Assembly: GCA_013398295.1 (NCBI GenBank)
Contig: VZSF01002930.1
Span: 124,001-188,000 of the forward strand
Direction of reading: 5' to 3'
DNA length: 64,000 nt
Source of the DNA: Chionis minor
Lineage: Eukaryota; Chordata; Aves; Charadriiformes; Chionididae
Position numbers and translations under genes: made by a program. This document shows, piece after piece, positions 22,171 to 34,896 of this stretch (position 1 is the stretch's first letter; every line of letters starts with the position of its first letter). The notes beneath the pieces are model-generated. The model saw only the letters and a program-made list of their open reading frames with translations. It searched no databases and was not told the origin of the DNA.

Positions 22171-25106
22171 TGTTCTTTTTCAATTTGTATGTATTTCTGT
22201 TCAGATGGCCATAGGGACCTTGAAGTGAAAGCTACCAGCTGTTCCCTTCATTATAACAAAACCCCCAGCATTGACTCTTTGGCATCACACTGCAAATTTG
22301 CCTATTTATTTGCATCATGGCATAGGACAGTGGAGTTGGTGACCAGCAGCTAGACTCACAGAATCTCGCTCAAAAATGAGTTAACCACAGCTCTTATTTG
22401 TCTACTACATGCCTCAAAGCATTTAGATGCATGTGAGAAGTATTATTGCTGAATTTGTTTCACATTTTTAGGCACAGATATCCTGTGTTTTGTGTTCACT
22501 GTTTTTTTAAGATTCATGTTACAGTGGGAGACTATCAAGCATCCTGAATATGATACTGCAGTTAATACAATTCCAGCTTATTTTTATTTTATTTCAGATT
22601 TACTTCCCTGATTCCTTCTAAAAGATTGGTGAGGTTGAAGTCCTTATCTGCAATGCTTTTGTCAAGTCTTTACATGAATATTTCCTAAAGCCAGCAGGAC
22701 ACTCACTGACTTCTAATATGGATATCAGTTTATTTTGGTAGTGTTACTGTTAGTTTCTCTCATGATTTTATTTTTCCTGAACATCAATATTTACTTTGTA
22801 ATGTTTAACCTGTAGCAAGGCAATTGGATTTCTCACACAATATAACTTGTCAAAAATCAGTCTTATTGCACTGAAGTGCTGAAGTGTACTCTTCCTGACG
22901 ATTCTAGGCATTTGGTAGTAAGATTTAATCACTATTTTATTTAAATGATTTGGACCTATGGCTCTGAAAAATTACTGTGCCATTTACCCAACTTCCTGCT
23001 CCTCTGACTTCAGCAATGCCTTTTGCTTGATTCCTATATTTCCTTTTCCATCTGCTTTTATACAAACTTCATTAGGAGCCAAACCCCTGAAGCACCAAGA
23101 GGGGGCTCCCACAATTGGAAGCAACCAGATCGTTAGCTGATGGAGCTGCCAATCTGCACCCCACGAGCCACCAAACATCTCCCGTTCTCTATGGCAGGGA
23201 CTGCAGTACTCAACATGGTCAAACTGCTGTGGCAGGACATGCTGTCAAAGACATGCTGTCAGTATTTGGCTTTTAAAAAAATTTATTTTAGTTCTTGTAA
23301 CTATTCATAGAAGTTTTCTCGTCCCATGCCCAGTATCACCAAGTTTGTGTATTTCCTATTAGTTGAGCTGAAGGCTATGGCACTTCTGAAGTGTAAGCCT
23401 AGCTAGTCTCACTTGGTAGTCTAGTTTTAATTCATATTGTCCTAATTGTGTTTTGTCTATATAATTTAAATTTGTCTGGGTTTAGTTTTGTTTTTTTCCT
23501 TTTCCACAATGCTGTGGAAGTCTCTGTAGACTGGTGCATTCACTGGTGTCCTGCTGTCTATTTGGCATGCAATTTCCTATTTGTGTGCTGCTTTGTCTTT
23601 GCATCTGGTGCTTCTCTGAGCTTTCCAAATTTTTTTCATTTTTTTTCCATTCGTGTTGCATTAATATCCTCCATGCAGTTTCATTCTCTCAGTTTCTGCT
23701 TTTTTCCTGGATATATGGCAATATGATTATTTTGATTTGTCTTTAAGTTTTGGCATACTGATAACTCTTGTGACAGTTATGGTTTGTAACACAGGATACT
23801 TCATTTCAAGGACAGATTTACCAGAAGTGGTACGGAAGATATAGATACATTTCTACTACTACTGGTTGCGCACTGAGACAGAGCTGTATGTAACCTTGTT
23901 CCTTCATCAGGATTTTAGCACTATATCCCCACATCTGCCCTTCCAATATATTTTTCTGCTTCTTTGCAGTATGCATTTGGTATATTAACTTCTTTACTTC
24001 CTTTTTCATGCTCTTTGTCTGCTGTGATTCACATTCTGGACTGAACTTGGCATATTCTCTAACTTTCCACTTGTCCAAAGCATTTAGTTGTTAGCATGAA
24101 AGCTAAAAATATTCTCAGCTGTGCTCCTGAACTTTTGATCCCTGTTGCTAGTCAGAAATTACTGCATCTTTTAAGAACTCCTAGTTGCATGGGTCAGATA
24201 CTTTTTGCAGTATAGCAGCATCCCAAGTCATTGCTTATTCAAAGGTGGCTGTTGAAAAGGTACCTTTTTATTTTCTCCTCTGGGAAACAAAATGCTTCTG
24301 GAGTAGTGCTTGTTGTGCACTTGAATCCTCCTGTTTGGATAGTGACAAATCTAGCCGATAATAGAATATGTGGCAACAATGGTATGAAAATTGCATAGTT
24401 ACATTTGTTTCCTTTTTCCTTTAATCTAAACTTATTCTTGTTAATTAATTATTCATTGTTAATTGAGGAATGTCTATTTGCAGTGAGTATTGCTTTTGTT
24501 TCTGAGTAATACTACTATGCCTTCAGGAACTGACTCACTTTGGCCATCTTATTGAGGGCAAAATACCAAAGTAGGGAGAACCAAGACATCACGGTACTCA
24601 GGCTTTTCTTCATCCTCCATAGACACTGTCTCGTCCCCTCAAATGCGTGAATAAATCCCTAAGTTAATATGTCTCTCCTCTCCCTGTGTCCCTTTCACTC
24701 TTTAGCTAATTATTTTTGAAGACTTCCGTTCAGTGTCAGCAGGGGTTGCACTAAATGACAGCTCTCAATTAGCACACCTGTAGGAGCAAGCCAAACCGAA
24801 GAGGGGAGGAAAAAAGGGACAAAAAGGAAAAAAAGGTGAAAGAAGGAAATGAAGGTCTGATCCCACCCACTTTCACAGAACAGATGGGTTTGGAGCTACA
24901 CAATCATAAGGTATATACGTGGGATTTTATTTTTCTAAGAATAGAAAATTCTATGTTTCAAGAGGTCCCCATGCAGGGGCTGGGAATCTATGCCATATTT
25001 AAAGAAAAGTGGTATAGAAAATAGTGAATGTGAAATATGTTTTAGAAAGAATGAAAAATTATTTTCTGTGCAACTGCAAATATATGTTAGGAGGAAAATC
25101 ATCTTT

Positions 25107-25138
25107 TTGTGACTTCACAAGTCACAAGTTTGTGACTT
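25107..25138. repeat. Direct/inverted/direct 9-bp repeat cluster
   Basis: ttgtgactt at 25107-25115, its exact reverse complement aagtcacaa at 25119-25127, and ttgtgactt again at 25130-25138. The middle arm can pair with either neighbour (loops of 3 and 2 bases). Confidence 0.9.
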
Positions 25139-26820
25139 CCAATAGTATGAGTCCACAAAAAGCTTATCAGTAAGGAATAACCTAGTATTTTAAGGATAAA
25201 GGCCAGGAAAAAAACACAATTAAAGGCCTTTGTCTCAGCTTCTTTAAATTAACATTTAACATTCTCTGTAATTATTATTTGCTTATAATGAGTCATTAAG
25301 ACATTAAAACTAAGCAGGAGGCTTATTTCTGCTATGCACGTTCATGAAATAATGTTCAATAGAATTGCTTCTGTTTTTACAGTTATGCAAGCATGAAATC
25401 AATGATCAATGATTTTTTAACCTCTCAATACAGCTTTATTTTCAAAATCACTCTTCCAGCCAGTCTTCCTATTCATTTTCTAACATGAGTAATGATTCCT
25501 TAAAAATAAAATATCATTAGTTGCACATCAATATAAATGTAGAAATGTGACTACATTCTGCCAGAGATAACATGAATTTTCCATGCAAACTATTTTTGAA
25601 CTTTACTTCAGTTCATGCCTCAACTTTACTCACCCTGAAAAGCTGAAATATGCAAAATCTCAAGCAGCTTTGTGGAAGCATGAATAAAGTCTAAAAAATC
25701 CATTGCAGCTGGGGGGTTCATGGTGAAAAGTCATGTGGCTTAGTGAAGTTTCTGACTTCTGCCTGGATGCCCCAAATTACTGAGGTCTATGACTGCCACA
25801 ACATACAAAACTCTGCAGCTTCTGCCTCTACTCCTATTTATAGAGGGCTGACCATTTCAACTGGACAGTCACTTTTTTAGTTCTCTGAAACATATCTGCC
25901 AACTGTGGTTATAAACTTTACCATCAGCTGTGATCTTTATGATGAACTCATTTTGCCATTTGATTAGTCCCTAATTTTAAATCCTTCATAACACTTTAAG
26001 AGAACCGAGTGAGGAGGTAGGCTCATGAAAACTACATTTTGCTTTTTGCTTTCAGCTTGTCTGAGGTGCGGTAAGTCCTCAAATTGCATGGGCTAGACAG
26101 ATCCTCTAACTCTTTTTTTCAAGGTAATAAATAGCTTGCATTTAGACTGCCTGTTACTGGGGTATGTTTGATATCCCATGGGACGTATAGTTTCTAATAT
26201 CATTCAACTTATGGCATACTGAAATCTATAGTGCCTTCTGTCCAGCTTGCACGGTTGGGTTGTCATTCTATAAAACCCTACTGCGAAGAGAAGTAGCAAA
26301 GGCAGGTGCCCAGAAGTAATGTAAATTTAGCTGTATCAACTCTTGAGTCATCAAGTCCTGCAAACAGCCGTGCAGTAATGACAAACTTAGAGAGGCTCAT
26401 GGAAGATCTGCTTCAGATGCTACAGTCTAAAGTCCATTTGCCACTAACATTTAATAAACTAAAGCCCTGTGGTAAAAGACTGAAAGGTAGACAGTGTGCC
26501 TTGAGAGGGAAAGCTGACAGCTTAGTGCCCAAGGTCCCTGAAATAGCATTTTTAGAGGGAACAATTCTGAAAGGCAAACTCCCAAGCTGTCTCTTAGAAA
26601 CTGTGGAATGACTACATTAATGAATAAGAGAAATGTGTCAAAAGATATCAACCCAAAGTAAAAGTAAAAATAATAACAGCAGAGGAGAAGTCTGAGAAAT
26701 GTGACCTAGGAAAACCAAATCCCTCTCCTAAGGGTATATTTTGTAATAAACCAGAGCAGGAGTGGGATAAACAAACCATCCACTTGAGATTTGAATACCC
26801 TGAGAAGCTTTTCTATTCCC

Positions 26821-26880
26821 TGCTTATTCTATATTCTATATATGCTTATTCTATATTCTATATTCTATTATTCTATATCT
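26821..26880. repeat. TATTCTA-type imperfect tandem repeat
   Basis: A 20-base string (tgcttattctatattctata) occurs at 26821-26840 and 26843-26862, a 22-bp period, followed by further tattcta units. Confidence 0.85.
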
Positions 26881-27699
26881 TATCTCTAGCTGTAGACAAT
26901 ACTTGAAGAAATGAGACCCCCAACCCAAAAGGCCAAATTGTGTGCCCAATGTGTTCCTGTTTAGATACCAAACTCCAGTCTTTACATATGTGACGGATTG
27001 CTTTATTCATCTCTTCCTACGGTTACTATTGACTAAACCCATTCCTGTCATAAAAACCCCTTACAGTTGGTTACCATGGCACACTCAGAGCTGCTCTTTA
27101 ATTACAGGCTCCATCCCCCAAGCTGTCCCTATTTTTCCTGCTTCCATGTCCCATTGGACATCAAAGGTCTCTGCTGTTCTGGGGGAGGTACTCCTGTAGC
27201 TGTGGCTCATTGTTTTTTGCCCTTGTTCTCACTCTCTATCCACATTTCCCTTCCCTCTTAGCTGTGGACAGACACTGACCCTCCTGCTGGCTATGGTAGT
27301 CAGCCAGACAGAAAAGGTCCACACTCTGTGGGTGCCACAGATATTCATAGAAGTTGTCACTGGGGCTGAGGCATGAGCCTGATTGTGTGTCCTAAGATTG
27401 CACCTGGGAGAGGACTGGAAGGATATACCAAGCATAAAGCATGGAAATGCACATTCACCTGGATTCAGCTTTTGTATTTTCAGCCCTTCCTGCTAATGGG
27501 GAACATGGCAGCTGGACACAGGAACTTACTCTTACTCTCTTACTCTGATTGCCCAGGAGTCTTAGTGTATCTTCCAGGGATAAGTTTTAGTGAATTCTCC
27601 CCTATGTGTTTTTCTCCTCCGTCCCCCTAACCCGGACATACAGGAGAACTAAGCTTAAAGGTTTGGAATGATGATTTTTATCTTAAACTAATGGATTAA

Positions 27700-28300
27700 A
27701 AAAAAAGATATGCATTTATTTACCAGTAATGGTAATACAGAGATGCTGTGAACTATAAACTGTCATGTCATGCATAAAAAGAATGTTAATATTGAACTCA
27801 AATTCTAGCTGTGCTCATAAGCTCCATAAATCACAGCTATAAATAGTCCTGAGTTAGTGCCATGGGGAAAGCCTCTGAATATTCATAAGGCTCTCGTTTC
27901 ATATTTTGTCACCAGAATAAGCCTTGAAACCGTAAGCAGTTTGCATCCAGTGAATCAGTGGCAAGGTAATGGCATTATGATAACAAAATACATCACTGTG
28001 ATAAACAACTGATATCTGCAGATCATCTATATTGTCCTTGTGTGTAAAGAGAAAACCATTTATTCATATGTCATAAATAGCTACTTTGATTAATAACAAT
28101 AGTTGCCCTTGATAAGATGCTGTTTTCTTGAGGATATCTGGAGGCTAAATATATTATGATATTCAGAAAAGAAGAAAATATTTTTTCATATTTCTTACAC
28201 ACTGTAATTATTATTCATTACTTTGATAGCATCATAGAGGCAAATGATGCATTATGAAAATAAAATCCTTTCTCTGAAGATTTCTAATTTAAAGGATCCC
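27700..28300. promoter_or_regulatory. Candidate conserved noncoding element
   Basis: A long repeat-free block dense in homeodomain-like cores (taattattattcattac near 28205, gattaataac near 28088), a SOX-like aacaatag near 28096 and GATA/TATC sites. The texture is that of deeply conserved vertebrate enhancers. This is inference without alignment. Confidence 0.28.
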
Positions 28301-29830
28301 AAATTCTTCCCTCAGAAACATCTATTTATGTCTGAACAAAATTTTTTCAATAAATGGTAAATCCCCTGGAAAAAAAATGCTTTAGAACAATCACACTAAT
28401 CATGTTTGTAAAGTGGATTTAGCAATTATTTTAAGCATAAAAGCTGATGGAAGAGATATAAAAATTAAATTAGCATTTCATTTCACCATTTCAAAGAATC
28501 CTCTTTTGTTGCCATTTAAAGAGGAGAAATCCCTTCAAAATACATTTCCTTTAAAATATAAAAGAAGGGAAAAAATTTCTAAAAAGGTCAAAGCAACGAG
28601 GGAGAAACAAATTTTAGCTCAGGTTGAAGGAGCTGGAGAGGAAACTCCATGTGTGTAAAGGAGAGCAGATTTTGTCTCTAATTTGTGATACAAAAAAGAG
28701 GCAGAGATAATATGCAAGCAGTTTAGATGAGAAGAACAAATATTGATAAGCAGTTTAGTTATGTGAAAATCGAAGGGAAAACAAAAGCCAATTGCTTGCA
28801 GTTCTAAAAAGATTTGCTTGGAGGCAAAATGCACTTTCAAGGCCGTTTCTGGTTACATCGCTATACGCAACATAGTGATGTGGTTATTTAACCACAGGAG
28901 AACTGTGGTTAGCTCAGGAGAACTGAACATTTATTTGAATTTTGCAGTAGGAATCAATTCAACCGTATCAAAGCCAAGTTGAAGTGTATTAATGAGTAAG
29001 TGTGAGGAAATTTCTAATATTATTCCTTGGCTTTACAGCCACATGGAGGATAAAGTTCTTCAAGAATGTTGCTTATCCGCATATACTGTTTTATTCCAAA
29101 AATTACTATAAAAAGATACCTTCTCACTGAATCAGTTTTTTGCGTATTGGGTATTATGAATTTTATTTGCTTATTTGTTGGCAAATTTTCTATTGATGAT
29201 TATTTCTGTGAGTTCTGAAGCTCAAACATGTAATGGATACTGACCTTCTGAGATGGGGAGGGGAAACGAGGTCACCCACCCGCCACATCATTCACAGGCT
29301 GGGTCTTAACCCTAGTCATGACTTAAAGTCCAGTCAATCTGTGTGAACTCGTGCAGTTTTTCATGGAGGGCATAATCTGAGTTGCTGAAAGCTTATTGCG
29401 GACTAAAAAACCTTTACTGCAAGCAAGAAAAGAGAAGGTGGCAGGAACCAAAATGAACGTAAGATTTTTAACTTGTGGGTTGTTTTTGCACAGGTAGCTG
29501 TGAAGAGAAGAGAAAAATATCTAGTGGTTAATTGAGCACATTTACATTGGTGTCATTAAAGAATAAGACCATGGTTACTATGGCACCAGTACTGTGAGAA
29601 ACACATTTGACAACATTCATTTGAGTCATTCATTCTAAGTGGGCCTCCAAGAAGTCCCAGATATGAGTTTCTATTTCTAAGTACACACAAGGGAAAATCT
29701 GAAATCCAGGCCAATGTAAACAACTTCATCATATGTACAAGGAATGCTGAATAATATTAAAATACACAGTTTAGTATTCTAAGAGATGTACTGGATATTG
29801 TATCATGTTGCTCAGTGCCTAATATTTGTA

Positions 29831-30006
29831 GTGGATTTTTTATTTTGTATTTTCAAAACTAATAACTATCTCCTTTTATTAAGGTAAAGTGGATTTTTTA
29901 TTTTGTATTTTCAAAACTAATAACTATCTCCTTTTATTAAGGTAAAGTGGATTTTTTATTTTGTATTTTCAAAACTAATAACTCTATCTCCTTCTATTAA
30001 GGTAAA
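29831..30006 (+). repeat. 58-bp minisatellite, three units
   Basis: Units at 29831-29888, 29889-29946 and 29947-30006 each begin gtggattttttattttg. The first two are identical as read. The third has a 2-base insertion (actctatc for actatc) and one T-to-C change, making it 60 bp. Confidence 0.95.
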
Positions 30007-30568
30007 GGTTTTGAATGTATTATTCTCCCAGTGCCTCTGAAATCAGCATTTCTTTATAATACAGTGAGATACTGCACCAGTATTGCTTCTAGCTTCAAAT
30101 TATTTTTCTTTTAAAGGCAGTAATCTCTAATACAGAAAGTGCAACAAGACAAAAAAAATTTTAAAAAAAAAGTAGAAAATGACTCATGGTAACTTGGGAT
30201 GAGTCTGCTCAAATAAATTAGCAGTGACCCATCATAAAACTGATTTTGGCATTTGCAACTGAAACAGCCTCATGTATTAATTGATGGGCCCGCTCCTACT
30301 CATTTGGATCCAATTAAATGAGCACTAAGGGTCAGAATTTTGGAGTTCAGTTGCCCACCCTGGCAAAAATTATGGCCTGGGTTTAATCCTTTTCTCTCTG
30401 CAAGTTTGCTCCATTGGTAAACTGAGATGAGGCTTGTTTATTTCACAGAAATGTTGTGTTGGTTGGGCATTCCAGCTCCTCAGCAATAAGGTGAATGAGC
30501 ATTCACATGAGAAGAAACAACCTTCCTCTACCTCTCATGCGAGCTACACCAGCAAAACGATTCACAAC
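30007..30568. other. Unique noncoding DNA
   Basis: No gene or repeat is recognised. An A-rich run lies at about 30153-30172. Confidence 0.5.
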
Positions 30569-30966
30569 ATAGAATCATAGAATAATTAGAGTTGGAAAGG
30601 ACCTTAAAGATCATCTTGTTCCAACCCCCTTGCCATAGGAAGAGACAACTTCCACTAGATCAGGTGGCTGAAAGCCCCATCCAGCCTAGCCTTGAACACT
30701 TCCAGGGATGGGGCAACTTCCCTGGGCAACCTGTTCCAGTGTCTCATCACCCTCACAGTAAAAAATTTCTTCCCAATATCTGTTCTAAATCTCCTCTCTT
30801 CCAGTTTGAAGCCATTACCCCTCATCCTATTACTACACTCCCTGATAAAGAATCCCTTAGTGAAACCAGGATGGCTGTCACAAATCACCTCCTTATTTTC
30901 CATGTGCCTTAGCATGGTTTCCAAGAGGATCTGCTCCATGATCTTGCTGGGCACGGAGGTGAGAAC
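30569..30966 (-). mobile_element. CR1 LINE with large internal deletion
   Basis: On the plus strand it starts with the complement of the CR1 3' repeat (atagaatcatagaataatt). On the minus strand the open frame 30655-30984 reads reverse transcriptase '[14 protein letters not shown]...HPGFTKG', then immediately the far C-terminal part '[22 protein letters not shown]...HWNRLPRE'. The middle of pol, including the PQGSVLGP and FADD motifs, is missing. In the 14938 copy the corresponding points lie about 945 bp apart. The reading frame survives the deletion for about 100 codons, but the element cannot be functional. Confidence 0.9.
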
Positions 30967-33900
30967 ATCAGAATAACCACACAAGAAAACAGTTATCTAA
31001 AAATTAATGCAGTATTGGGAACAATAGTTACAGGCTTTCCCATGAGTGTGCAGAAAACATCTAAGGGAACTTCCTGTCTTAAAGACCCCATTGTTAGAGA
31101 GAAAGAAATACAAAAGAGTGTGTTGCAGCCGTAGTCTCCCTAGGCACAAAGACAACCAGAGCAAGGCACAATTAGGGTCAGTGAAATTCTTTTAGCAAAT
31201 TCTGTGCTGCTATTTGACAAAGTGTTACAGAAGACTTATGCTATTCTTGGATTTAATAGGAAAGTAAATCCACTAGACAGGCTCTTCTAAAGAAAAATAA
31301 TTACATAATTCTGGTTTAAATCTTTTTTGAGTAGAGACTACGAGTAATTCTAATTATATTTCACAGTTTCCTGCCACTTGACAGGGATTGCTCTGCCTTT
31401 GAAGCTCAACCTGGACTTGAGCTATGACTGTAAGAAAAATAATTTATCTTAAACTACTGTCATTAAAAACAGCATTACATTAGTCCTCAGACAGTCATGA
31501 GGAAAATAATATAATTTTTGATTATTATAACTGAAAGCCTCAGGCATCTAAGGGAATGAGCACTTTACCACACTTGACCTGCACTCTGGTTTCACACTTC
31601 CATCTGGCAGCAGCTAAAGATCAGAGATTAGCATGGACTTCGAATAAAAATGGCTAAATTGACTCATATGTAGCAAGAAAGTATTCACACATTCCTCCTT
31701 AAGCTCAAAACAGATCTGAAGGTGAGATACATAGCATGCCTGTGTCCCTGCTGCCCCATGTGTTTGGAAGACTGGATTAATGGTTGGAAATTCCACCAGG
31801 CTGGGGTTTTTTCAGCCCAAATAAAAACTGGGAACTATTGACAATTTTTACATGGAAATGTTATTGACTTGTTCTGTGTTGCCTTCTTTTAAAGGTTCCT
31901 GGCATTTTAAAAATTTTGTTCGAATTTTTAAGACTGCCAGCCTCTGCATATTTAGACACGAACCCAAACAAAAACTGTGCAACATCAGTTCCAGCCAGAA
32001 AACAGAAATCATTTGGAACATTTAATATTTTTAATAGAAAATACGAGAAAAGCAAAAGAAGTTTTTTAATTCCTAGGCCATAAGAAAGTAACATCATCTT
32101 GTTTACCTAACAAAGATAATATTATTTGAATAATGTTCCCTGATAATACCAAACCTATTGGTGCCAGTTTAACATACACTGTTGTGATACATGACCAAAG
32201 ATTTAGTTTGGACCTGCCCTGATAAAATTCCCCAAGATTTATCAGCCTTAAGAAATAAGTCCATATCGAACATGTCAATGCTATCCACATAAGAGAGCAC
32301 AGACCAACAAACTAGAAATGCTCCCCTCTTTCAGTCTTCATGTTGTGTATTTTTCTTTATTAGTCAGCTCATATTTTTCACCTTACTTCGGTAGCTTGTA
32401 GTAAGACCAGTTCTGAGTACATCATTATAGTAAACAAAACCAAGCAAACATAGCTATTGTAAGGGCAAAATATTGTCCCAACTTTCAAGTCACACATATT
32501 ACCTAAAGCTCAGATCAAAAAAGATAAAAAGTGGACCTACACCCACTGAAAGTCAGTAATTTGCCGCAATCAAAACCCACAATGTATTATCATTTCCGTT
32601 AGGTCAGCCTGTACTGCAATATTTAAAAGATCGTTAAAATAGAAAACAATCCTGAGATTTAATTCACTGAGATTTTAAGTTCATAGCCATAGCCTTAGAT
32701 CTCCTTGGGTGCTTTCTCTATATTCACTGAATTTTCCATGTGGCTTTATTTTTTGTGCCATTGTTCCAAAGACCATTATAGCCCTCCAAAAAGAATGTTA
32801 GCAATGAGGTCTTGACTCCAGAATTATGAAATTTTCTTTCTGATGTAATAAAGAACAATGCTTTACAACCAAAGGATTAAAAATGTAAAGCAACTTTGTG
32901 ATCATGCCACCATATATGCAGTTCAATAGCTCCCTGAGGAGTTAGGGAATTCTTTACATACAAAGTGAATAGCAGATTCTACAATTACCCTGCTATGCTT
33001 TGGGCAACGAGGAGCTCAACATTAAAATGGTTAGGGAATGCATGGAAAACCAGGTCAGTAGATAATATCAAATGAAATATGAAAATCTCTCATGAATAGA
33101 GGAGATTCCAGTTAAGACAAGTTATAAATTTTCCCCTTAGTAAATACCTGTCTTATTCAAAGGTTTTTCCAACACAGGTAACATTCATTATGAGATATTA
33201 CTTATGAAACAATTAGAAAATGGTGTTACATGTAGGGTAGGCTTGACCATTTGCGTTAGTGCTTTTTTCCATGGAGATGGAGATGGTGGATTGATAGAAA
33301 CAAGGGTTTGCAAGTAACAGTAAAGAATCCCAAAGCTCAAGCTCTTTCAAAATGAAGCTGTGAAAAGATGTTGAGCAATCCTATTTTTGCCAAACCCTTC
33401 TCCAAGCATTAGGAAGCATATCAGTAAAACTAATATAGCAGATGTGTTAGAGGCACTTGACAGGCCCTGGTACTTCACAAGTCGAATACACAGAACAAGC
33501 TGCTGAATTCTGTGGCTTTTAGCATCTAGGGAAAAAGTCAGTTACTATAATGGAAGTCAAAAGAAATACTTGAAACTGGTGTTTTTACAGTTTTCAGCAT
33601 CGTTGAGCAATGCCAAAAGCAGACTTCAGCTATCGTTCAGGCATCTGTCATTCCCTACTCTCTGGTTATTTGTTTCTTCAGTTTTGTTGACCTCATTGTA
33701 GAGTTTGGTGGGAGAATGAAGAAAAACTCCAAGTGGAGTATAGGGGATGGGAAAGGTGAAAAAAGTATGATATTTTTCTATATAGGTATATTTTAACCTG
33801 CGCTTCTACTTATAAATAGATGTGCCTGAAGAATATGTAGCAAGAATATAAGACATGCTCAGATCAGAAGTCTGTATAGCCCATCTTGCCTCTAGTAATA

Positions 33901-33994
33901 GTAAATAAAGTATTCTTAGGGAAAAGAGGGTAAGTACAGACTGATCCTTTCCCTAGCATAACCCACCATATTCCAGTAGTTTACTGGCTTCCTA
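30967..33994. other. Unique AT-rich noncoding DNA
   Basis: No repeat, exon or RNA gene is recognised. All frames are short, without family resemblance. Confidence 0.5.
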
Positions 33995-34475
33995 ATGGAA
34001 TTCAGCAAGAATTTTGACTCTGTCTCCCACAACACACTTGTTTAAAAATCAGAATGTTATGGTGGGCGAGTGAACAACTAGTTGGATGAAAAACTGATTG
34101 GATAGCTGGTCTACAATGGTGATGATCGTAGTCTAATTGGATGCCTGGGACTACTAGAGAACAACAGAGGTCTGTCCTGGGACCTGTCTTACTTAATTGA
34201 GTGTATTCTCATCACATCTGTAGGTGACTCCAAACTGAGGGGATCACTTGATATGCTTGAGGGCAGAGCAGCCATCCAGAGGGATCCACACAGGTCAGGG
34301 GATTAGTCTGAAAGGAACCCCATGAAATTCAACAAGGACAAACACCAAGTGCTGCCCTGGAGGGAGCAGAGCCTTTGGATTGACATAAACTGTGGCTGGA
34401 GCTTTGTGGGAATGTCCCTGCACTGGTGTTGGTCAGTGAGCTGAACATGAATTCTCCACAAAGTTACAGTGAATA
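33995..34475 (+). mobile_element. Ancient CR1 LINE, reverse transcriptase fragment
   Basis: No long frame survives, but the order of CR1 reverse-transcriptase segments is clear. An F-S-K-x-F-D-S-V-S-H-N counterpart lies near 34000-34035, and 'KTDWIAGLQW' near 34090-34125. 'SVLGPVLLN' is near 34170-34197, 'SHPEGSTQ' near 34270-34295, 'HEIQQGQTPSAALE' near 34322-34365, and 'VLVSELNMNS' near 34425-34455. Both ends have decayed. It is one of the two oldest CR1s in the window and has no 3' terminal repeat. Confidence 0.75.
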
Positions 34476-34896
34476 TGCAGAGCCATTCCCCAACACTTAA
34501 CAACTGAAAGCTTTCCATTGACTTTAAGTACCCATTTCCCTCACCTGAGGCTTAGAAAAGTAATACACAACTGTAGGAATCCTGTGGATTCTTATTTTTT
34601 AACTTCTCCTTTGCAAGATGTTAAGATTATGAAAGTAAAAAGAGAAAAAGTTTTTATAGATATTAATCATTGGCTGCAGCACTGTACTCCAAAGTTAATC
34701 AAAGTTTAGCATTATTATTTTATTTGACCCCATTTTGAACATACAAATGTATGTACATATATCTGTCTCTTTCTCCATGCATATTCTAGGTGAGAAAAAT
34801 ATATGGTTTAAAAAGTGCCATTAATAAGTTATTTTACAAGACATACATGGTCTATACGGGCAATGTATGTTATCAGTTGAAGAGTTACAATACATA
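34476..34896. other. Unique AT-rich spacer between two CR1s
   Basis: Nothing recognisable. Confidence 0.5.

Larger units (their letters stand above)
22171..29830. other. Unique AT-rich noncoding DNA
   Basis: No gene or interspersed repeat is recognised. The 101-codon frame at 26306-26611 shows no domain and lies in ordinary AT-rich DNA. A purine-rich stretch lies at about 24793-24846. Small structures listed separately are an inverted-repeat cluster at 25107, a TATTCTA array at 26821 and a candidate conserved block at 27700. Confidence 0.5.

Noticed and set aside
26306..26611. 101-codon plus-strand open frame
   Set aside because: No domain or splice context could be supported.
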